Positions 6,924 to 11,290 of a stretch of DNA of 11,290 bases are shown here, piece after piece; position 1 is the first letter of the stretch; each line of letters opens with the position of its first letter. Where the stretch lies: NCBI GenBank assembly GCA_029256645.1, contig JAQSXM010000071.1, positions 1-11,290 on the forward strand, given 5' to 3'. Origin of the DNA: Sporomusa sp. (lineage in GTDB: Bacteria; Bacillota_C; Negativicutes; Sporomusales; Sporomusaceae). Position numbers and translations under genes: made by a program. Under the pieces are notes generated by a model. That model was not told where the DNA came from. It did no database searches and was given only the letters and a program-made list of their open reading frames with translations.

Positions 6924-8139
6924 TGTGTTTTGGGAAAGCGTGAAGATTGCCTTAGATGCATTAGTCTCCAATAAGCTGCGCTCAATCCTTACCATGCTCG
7001 GTATTATTATCGGGGTTGGTGCGGTTATTGCCATGGTTTCCATTGGTATGGGCGTTAGGGATAAAGTGCAAACCTCAATCGCCAGTCTGGGCAGTAATCT
7101 GATCATTGTTACCCCGGGGGCGGCTTCCACTTCCGGTGTAAGGCAGGCAGCCGGAACCAATACTACATTGACGCTGAAAGATGCGCAGGCCATGTCCCGG
7201 GAGATTGCCGGCATCGGGGCTGTAGCCCCCAGTGTAGGCAAACAATACCAGCTTGTTGCCGGTAATATGAACTGGACGACAAATGTACAGGGGACTACGC
7301 CGGAATTTATGGATGTTCGTAATTTGAGTGTTCAAAGTGGCAGTTTTATTACCAATGATGATGTTGATACAAGAAACAGGGTTGCTGTTATTGGCTCGAC
7401 AGTAGCCAGTAGTTTATTTGATAACATAAATCCGGTGGGCCAGCAGGTCCGCATTGGGAATGCCCCGTTTACTGTCATCGGTGTGCTGGAGAGTAAAGGC
7501 CAGTCTGCCGGCGGGCAGGATCAGGACGACATGGTAATCATTCCGTTAACAACTGCCCAGGAGCGGATGATGGGCATTACCTATGTCCAGACAATTAGTG
7601 TGCAAGCGGCAAACGCTGAGGTTGTTGATGATGTTCAGGATGGTGTAATCAGTCTGCTGCGATCGCGTCATGGAATTACCGGTGATAAAGCTGATGACTT
7701 TACGGTGCGCAATCTTGCCAGCGTAATGGCGACAGCCCAGGAAACCACAGCCACGATAACCATGCTGCTTGGCAGTATTGCAGCTATTTCGCTGCTGGTT
7801 GGCGGTATTGGCATTATGAACATTATGCTTGTATCTGTTACTGAGCGGACCCGCGAGATTGGTATTCGCAAAGCGCTGGGAGCCAGATATGCGAATATAT
7901 TGATGCAATTTCTCATTGAGGCAGTAGTTATCGGGGTAATCGGTGGTGCTATCGGTATTGCGGTCGGCGTAGGTGGCTCCTATATCATTTCTTCTTTCGC
8001 TGGTTGGAATACTGTGATCACACCGATGCCAATTCTGGTTTCTTTCGGTTTCTCAGTGGGTATCGGCCTGTTCTTCGGCTTATACCCCGCACGCAAAGCA
8101 GCACTGTTAAACCCTATTGATGCACTGCGGTACGAATAA
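6916..8139 (+). CDS. MacB-type ABC transporter permease (MacB_PCD + FtsX domains)
   Basis: A 407-residue permease with the MacB topology: TM1 at about 24-44, a large extracytoplasmic domain at about 45-278, then TM2 at about 282-306, TM3 at about 333-357 and TM4 at about 371-391. Family landmarks are [19 protein letters not shown] at 19-37, the coupling region [19 protein letters not shown] at 306-324, and the C-terminal [20 protein letters not shown]. Type VII (mechanotransmission) ABC permeases of this kind move substrates from the periplasm through a TolC channel rather than across the inner membrane. ATG 6916 overlaps the ATPase stop by 8 nt. GTG 6925 is a credible alternative because AAGGG at 6911-6915 sits 9 nt before it. 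An in-frame start at 6877 would add 13 unneeded residues. The substrate is unknown: macrolides, lipopeptides, cell-wall products or peptides are all possible. Confidence 0.93.
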   Translation: MSNVFWESVKIALDALVSNKLRSILTMLGIIIGVGAVIAMVSIGMGVRDKVQTSIASLGSNLIIVTPGAASTSGVRQAAGTNTTLTLKDAQAMSREIAGIGAVAPSVGKQYQLVAGNMNWTTNVQGTTPEFMDVRNLSVQSGSFITNDDVDTRNRVAVIGSTVASSLFDNINPVGQQVRIGNAPFTVIGVLESKGQSAGGQDQDDMVIIPLTTAQERMMGITYVQTISVQAANAEVVDDVQDGVISLLRSRHGITGDKADDFTVRNLASVMATAQETTATITMLLGSIAAISLLVGGIGIMNIMLVSVTERTREIGIRKALGARYANILMQFLIEAVVIGVIGGAIGIAVGVGGSYIISSFAGWNTVITPMPILVSFGFSVGIGLFFGLYPARKAALLNPIDALRYE

Positions 8140-8146
8140 CAACAGT

Positions 8147-8188
8147 AAAAGCGACTTGTTGGCTATCTAGTTAACAAGTCGCTTTTTT
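8147..8188 (+). terminator. Rho-independent terminator of the efflux operon
   Basis: Perfect 14-bp arms AAAAGCGACTTGTT (8147-8160) and AACAAGTCGCTTTT (8173-8186) enclose a 12-nt loop, with a run of six T at 8183-8188. It begins 7 nt after the permease stop. It separates the efflux operon cleanly from the kdu operon, so kduI must have its own promoter in the following region. Confidence 0.92.
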
Positions 8189-8197
8189 GTGTGCTTT

Positions 8198-8236
8198 GTT
8201 CCACATCGTGGATTACCGTGCCATTTTAAGTGGAAC
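8198..8236 (+). promoter_or_regulatory. GTGGA/TCCAC repeat cluster upstream of kduI
   Basis: The imperfect palindrome TCCAC-ATC-GTGGA is at 8200-8212, and a further GTGGA follows at 8231-8235 region (GTGGAAC at 8230-8236, inverse of GTTCCAC at 8198-8204). The two GTGGA copies are 22 nt apart, about two helical turns. This could be a two-site operator or a weak hairpin just after the preceding terminator. The repeats are visible; regulator binding is speculation. Confidence 0.3.
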
Positions 8237-8299
8237 GCGGCAGGAATTTAAGCTGTTTGCGCGTATTTATTTATATAGTAAATAGCATTTCGTTCTGTA

Positions 8300-8331
8300 T
8301 TGTGAAACGATCTTTCTGTACATGCTAACAT
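8300..8331 (+). promoter_or_regulatory. Candidate kduI promoter with KdgR-box-like operator
   Basis: GAAACGATCTTTC at 8304-8316 is an imperfect palindrome of the form GAAA-N5-TTTC. It fits 12 of 13 positions of the enterobacterial KdgR-box core RAAAYRNYRTTTY. It lies just upstream of an extended -10-like TGCTAACAT (8323-8331). A TTGTGA at 8300-8305 is a possible -35, but its 20-nt spacing is long. The location upstream of kduI, with a KdgR-like regulator gene in the same operon, supports autoregulated control. The outer bases of the published box (AAT/ATT) are mostly not conserved. No transcription start is known. Confidence 0.45.
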
Positions 8332-8340
8332 GCTGTTGGT

Positions 8341-8353
8341 GACTTTAAAAGTC
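8341..8353 (+). promoter_or_regulatory. 13-bp perfect palindrome in the kduI leader
   Basis: GACTTTAAAAGTC consists of arms 8341-8346 and 8348-8353 around a single central base. It lies 22 nt upstream of the kduI Shine-Dalgarno (8376-8381) and downstream of the candidate -10, so it may be in the transcribed leader. The spacing between arms is too short for an RNA hairpin, which favours a protein-binding site if it is functional. The same 11 bases GACTTTAAAAG occur at 3658-3668 upstream of the efflux operon. Confidence 0.3.
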
Positions 8354-8388
8354 GGGGCCCAATAAACGATTATTTAGGAGGAGATTAC

Positions 8389-9216
8389 ATGGAAGTTAGA
8401 CATTCAGTTTACCCGGAGGATGTAAAAAGATTAACAACAGAGGAACTCAGAGAGCGGTTTCTGATCCAGGGACTGTTCCAACCTGATGAGATTAAAATGG
8501 TATACAGCCACGTTGACCGGATGATTACCGGCAGCGCCTGTCCGGTTAAGCCGCTGATACTGGCAGTCGGCAAAGAAATGGGCGTGGAGTATTTTCTGGA
8601 AAGAAGAGAATTGGGTGTAATCAATGTCGGCGGTGCAGGAACAGTTTCCGTTGATGGAGTTGACTACAGCCTGGACACAACCGATGGACTGTATGTTGGC
8701 AAAGGCTCCAAAGAGATTATATTCTCAAGCACTGATGCTGCCAAACCGGCGAAATTCTATTTTAACAGTGCACCGGCCCATGCTACATATCCGACAGTCA
8801 GGATTGAACGCCAAAGCATAACCCCGGCCCATCTTGGTTCAATCGAGAGCTCCAATGAAAGAAATATCTATAAATACATCCATCCGCAGGGTGTTAAGAG
8901 TTGTCAATTGGTTATGGGGATGACTGTGCTGGAACCAGGAAATATGTGGAATAGTATGCCCTGCCATACTCATGACCGCAGGATGGAAGTCTACTTCTAT
9001 TTCAATCTTCCTGAAGAGGCTGTTGTGTTCCATTTAATGGGTGAGCCTAATCAGACACGCCATATTGTTATGCGCAATGAAGAGGCTATTATTTCTCCCA
9101 GTTGGTCAATTCATTCAGGTGTGGCGACAAGCTGCTATACTTTCATTTGGGGTATGGCTGGCGAGAACCAAACCTTCGATGATATGGATCATGTCGCTAT
9201 GAAAAATATAAAATAA
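8389..9216 (+). CDS. kduI: 5-dehydro-4-deoxy-D-glucuronate isomerase KduI
   Basis: A 275-residue cytosolic cupin-fold isomerase, nearly the length of E. coli KduI (278). It converts 5-dehydro-4-deoxy-D-glucuronate, formed from unsaturated uronates released by pectate lyases and unsaturated glucuronyl hydrolases, into 3-deoxy-D-glycero-2,5-hexodiulosonate, the KduD substrate. The zinc ligands are present: H193, H195, E200 (CHTHDRRMEVYFYF) and H242 (WSIHSG), each offset by three from the E. coli ligands. The N-terminus MEVRHSVYPEDVKRLTTEELRE is typical of KduI. The start has AGGAGG at 8376-8381 with 7 nt spacing. It is the first gene of a kduI-kduD-regulator operon. KduI has also been linked to hexuronate interconversion in E. 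coli, so free glucuronate or galacturonate use is an alternative role. Confidence 0.96.
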   Translation: MEVRHSVYPEDVKRLTTEELRERFLIQGLFQPDEIKMVYSHVDRMITGSACPVKPLILAVGKEMGVEYFLERRELGVINVGGAGTVSVDGVDYSLDTTDGLYVGKGSKEIIFSSTDAAKPAKFYFNSAPAHATYPTVRIERQSITPAHLGSIESSNERNIYKYIHPQGVKSCQLVMGMTVLEPGNMWNSMPCHTHDRRMEVYFYFNLPEEAVVFHLMGEPNQTRHIVMRNEEAIISPSWSIHSGVATSCYTFIWGMAGENQTFDDMDHVAMKNIK

Positions 9217-9246
9217 TTACGATAGACTTTGAAAGGCGGAGATATG

Positions 9247-10002
9247 ATGAGTATGTTTGATTTAACCGGAAAAGTGGCTATTGTTACCGGGGCTGCCACC
9301 GGGTTGGGGCAAGGCATGGCTATTGCTTTAGCAGAAGCTGGCGCTGATGTTGTAAGTGTAGGGTTAGGTGATCATACCGAAACGGCTCAAAAGATTGGTG
9401 CCGCAGGTCGCAAGTTTTTGGCCATTGATGCTGATCTGTTCAGCACTGAACCGATTCAGGGGGTTATTGATCAGGTAGTGGCTGAATTTGGTCACCTCGA
9501 TATACTTGTTAATAATGCTGGCATTATCAGGCGGGCAGATGCTGTGGATTTCACCGAAAAAGACTGGGATGATGTAATGAATATTAATGTTAAGACTGTC
9601 TTTTTCTTCTGCCAGGCGGCAGCCAAACAGTTTATTAAGCAGGGCAGCGGTGGTAAGATTATAAATATAGCTTCGATGCTGTCTTTCCAGGGCGGGATCA
9701 GAGTACCATCATATACTGCCAGCAAGAGCGGAATTATGGGAATAACCCGCCTGATGGCTAATGAATGGGCTAAACATAATATTAACGCCAATGCGATTGC
9801 ACCAGGCTATATGGCAACAGCCAACACGGCTCCGTTACGGGCTGATGAAGGGCGTAGTGCTGAAATCCTAAGCCGGATACCGGCCGGACGCTGGGGAACC
9901 CCGGCTGACCTGGGCGGACCGGTTGTTTTCCTGGCTTCGTCTGCAGCTGATTATATCAATGGCTACACGGTAGCTGTTGATGGCGGCTGGCTCGCCAGAT
10001 AG
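9247..10002 (+). CDS. kduD: 2-dehydro-3-deoxy-D-gluconate 5-dehydrogenase KduD
   Basis: A 251-residue SDR that reduces 3-deoxy-D-glycero-2,5-hexodiulosonate with NAD(P)H to 2-keto-3-deoxygluconate. It carries TGAATGLG at 14-21, NNAG at 89-92, N114, S143, Y156 and K160. Long stretches are essentially those of E. coli KduD: IINIASMLSFQGGIRVPSYT at 138-157, the RLMANEWAKHNIN region at 168-180, and the ending VDGGWLAR. The frame is open from a TTG at 9229, but initiation there would lie upstream of the ribosome site. GGAG at 9238-9241 sits 5 nt before ATG 9247, and AAAGG at 9232-9236 sits 7 nt before ATG 9244, so the start is one of these two (251 or 252 residues). It lies 30 nt after kduI, in the same operon. 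Confidence 0.95.
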   Translation: MSMFDLTGKVAIVTGAATGLGQGMAIALAEAGADVVSVGLGDHTETAQKIGAAGRKFLAIDADLFSTEPIQGVIDQVVAEFGHLDILVNNAGIIRRADAVDFTEKDWDDVMNINVKTVFFFCQAAAKQFIKQGSGGKIINIASMLSFQGGIRVPSYTASKSGIMGITRLMANEWAKHNINANAIAPGYMATANTAPLRADEGRSAEILSRIPAGRWGTPADLGGPVVFLASSAADYINGYTVAVDGGWLAR

Positions 10003-10029
10003 TTACGAAAGCAGTAAGGAGGTCTGCAG

Positions 10030-10797
10030 ATGTCCAACCTTGAAGTACAATCCTTGCAGCGGGCCTTTGACATCCTGGAGGTTATTGGCAATAACATTGC
10101 ACCGGTTAGTCTTAAATATATTACTGATGAAACAGGCCTGCCCAAATCTACTGTTTACCGGCTTTTGAACAACCTGGAAAAACGGGATTATGCACGGTGT
10201 GATTCAAATGGTAATTACCGCTTGGGCCTCCAATTACTCATGATGAGTCAGCGGGCTGAGCAGAACTTTGATATAAAAAATCTTGCCAGAAAGTATCTGC
10301 ACCTGCTTAATGATTTAACTAAAGAGACAATCCATCTTGGCATTTTGGTCAAAAACAGGGTACTATATGTGGATACTGTTGAGAGTCCTCATGCGCTGCG
10401 GCTTGTAGCCAAATTAGGCACTACAAATTCCGTTCACTGTACAGCCTTGGGGAAAGCGCTCTTAATCAGACATGATAACGCTAAAATCAGAGCAATACTT
10501 GAGGCGGAAGGCATGGAGAGGCGGACCGAGTATACCCTTTGTACCTGTGATGACTATCTTCGGGAAATGGCTCTGGTCCGAGAATGTGGTTACGCGCTGG
10601 ATGATTGTGAATGTGAGCTTGATGGCAGGTGTATTGGCGCCCCCATTTATGACAATGTTGGCGATGTTGTTGCCGCGATAAGTATCTCGGGGTTAGTGTC
10701 ACGCTTTTCAAGAGAGTATGTTGAACAGGAAGTAGCGGTTAAATTATTGGAAAGCACTAAAGCAATATCCAGATCTCTTGGTTATTCAGGCATATAA
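10030..10797 (+). CDS. kdgR: IclR-family transcriptional regulator, KdgR-like
   Basis: A 255-residue regulator with an N-terminal winged helix-turn-helix at about 6-66 (recognition region ETGLPKSTVYRLLNNLEKR at 34-52) and an IclR effector-binding domain at about 82-250 (LTKETIHLG at 96-104, HCTALGKALL at 136-145, RCIGAPIYD at 200-208). The LTKETIHLG segment is also found in E. coli KdgR, whose ligand is KDG. Together with its place 27 nt after kduD, this supports a KDG-responsive repressor of the kdu operon. The start has GGAGG at 10018-10022 with 7 nt spacing. The chain has eight cysteines (57, 137, 171, 173, 186, 193, 195, 201), including two CxC pairs, more than is usual for the family. 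The symbol is by similarity and context; the ligand is unproven. Confidence 0.85.
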   Translation: MSNLEVQSLQRAFDILEVIGNNIAPVSLKYITDETGLPKSTVYRLLNNLEKRDYARCDSNGNYRLGLQLLMMSQRAEQNFDIKNLARKYLHLLNDLTKETIHLGILVKNRVLYVDTVESPHALRLVAKLGTTNSVHCTALGKALLIRHDNAKIRAILEAEGMERRTEYTLCTCDDYLREMALVRECGYALDDCECELDGRCIGAPIYDNVGDVVAAISISGLVSRFSREYVEQEVAVKLLESTKAISRSLGYSGI

Positions 10798-10803
10798 TGA
10801 GGC

Positions 10804-10838
10804 AGCGTCATTTCTGAAAATGAAATGGCGCTATTTTT
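10804..10838 (+). terminator. Rho-independent terminator of the kdu operon
   Basis: An 11-bp stem (10804-10814 with 10822-10832, one G-U pair) with a 7-nt loop is followed by ATTTTTAT. It begins 6 nt after the stop of the regulator gene and ends the kduI-kduD-regulator transcript. Confidence 0.9.
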
Positions 10839-10934
10839 ATTGGCGTCCTGCGACTCCGGGATAAAATTGATAGCATCGATAACCTGCAAGAGTAATATGA
10901 ATATATTATTAAATATTGAACAGGAGTAATGACG

Positions 10935-11290
10935 ATGCCGTTTTTTTATTTAAATGCCAAAAGGGCGAAAAACCGGTTTAGTATTATTATTGCTGCCTTG
11001 TTTTTTGTAATTGGCGGGGTATGGTTTTTTGAATACCTTGATGCCGAGGCCTTAAATTACTCAATTAGCCAGGAGTCTCAGGCGCCGATGGGAGAACTCT
11101 CTATTATCATTCGGATTCATGACCGGGTACTTGAGTTATATGACAATGGTAAACTCTTCAAACGGTACCGGATCGCTGTTGGTAAGCGGGCAACGCCAAC
11201 GCCAATCGGTGAATGGAATGTTGTGTACAAAGGGTGGAGCCCTGAGGAGATTATGGGCACAAGGTGGATGGGGCTTGATATTCCCTGGGG
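10935..11290 (+). CDS. L,D-transpeptidase (YkuD family), N-terminal part, cut by the window edge
   Basis: An open frame runs off the window after 118 full codons. A basic N-terminus precedes one transmembrane anchor at about 15-32 (IIIAALFFVIGGVWFF), so the enzyme would be tethered outside the inner membrane. From about residue 54 the YkuD fold begins: LSIIIRIHDRVLELYDNGKL, YRIAVGKRATPTPIGEW at 78-94, and GTRWMGLDIPWG at the edge. The pattern of a strand pair, then VGK...TPTPIG, then W-M-G is typical of L,D-transpeptidases that cross-link peptidoglycan or attach proteins to it. The catalytic HxN...SxGCxR region lies beyond the window, so activity cannot be judged. AGGAG at 10922-10926 sits 8 nt before ATG 10935; ATG 10929 in the same frame is only 2 nt away and unlikely. 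The preceding terminator makes this a separate transcription unit. Confidence 0.85.
   Translation, partial: MPFFYLNAKRAKNRFSIIIAALFFVIGGVWFFEYLDAEALNYSISQESQAPMGELSIIIRIHDRVLELYDNGKLFKRYRIAVGKRATPTPIGEWNVVYKGWSPEEIMGTRWMGLDIPW

Noticed and set aside
6768..7241. A 157-codon open frame on the minus strand
   Set aside because: It lies wholly antisense to the ABC ATPase and permease genes, both unmistakable, and its translation resembles no protein family I recognise.
8304..8316. Catabolite-response (cre) site for CcpA upstream of kduI
   Set aside because: The spacing between GAAA and TTTC is five bases rather than the four of a cre site, and the central CG is out of register. The KdgR-type reading fits better.
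9229..9246. TTG start at 9229 for KduD
   Set aside because: The TTG overlaps the ribosome-binding site itself, and ATG 9244/9247 gives the usual KduD length.
1..11290. CRISPR arrays, insertion sequences, tRNA or rRNA genes
   Set aside because: No regularly spaced repeats, transposase frames, terminal repeats or RNA gene signatures were found on reading both strands.

Overview
The window reads as a chromosomal segment from a diderm Firmicute, most likely a Negativicute of the Sporomusa/Pelosinus kind. Ribosome-binding sites are strong AGGAGG-type sites and the genes are moderate in GC with compact spacing, as in Firmicutes. One gene is a TolC-type outer-membrane channel, which only makes sense in a cell with an outer membrane. 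The genus is an inference. All eleven genes lie on the + strand.

Region 1 (37-3513) is a sugar-acid-like block: an ACS-family MFS importer with a TTG start, a short-chain dehydrogenase, and a LarA-superfamily (nickel-pincer hydroxyacid racemase/epimerase) protein. A hairpin lies between the first two genes and a very long hairpin closes the block. Region 2 (3810-8139) is a tripartite efflux operon: TolC channel, MacA-type adaptor, and MacB-type ATPase and permease as two separate proteins. It has its own promoter region, where a 16-bp perfect palindrome fills the spacer of a candidate promoter, and its own strong terminator. Region 3 (8389-10797) is kduI-kduD plus an IclR-family KdgR-like regulator. 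It is preceded by a 249-bp regulatory region containing a KdgR-box-like site, and closed by a terminator. Region 4 (10935-end) is the start of a membrane-anchored L,D-transpeptidase (YkuD family), cut by the window edge before its catalytic motif.

KduI isomerises 5-dehydro-4-deoxy-D-glucuronate and KduD reduces the product to 2-keto-3-deoxygluconate (KDG). These are the middle steps of pectin/uronate oligomer breakdown. KDG kinase and aldolase are not in the window. The importer, second dehydrogenase and LarA homologue probably feed the same or a parallel hexonate/hexuronate route, although the efflux operon separates the two blocks. The LarA homologue is the most open item: it keeps the cofactor-lysine region of the family, but its substrate is unknown and its neighbourhood points to a sugar acid rather than lactate.
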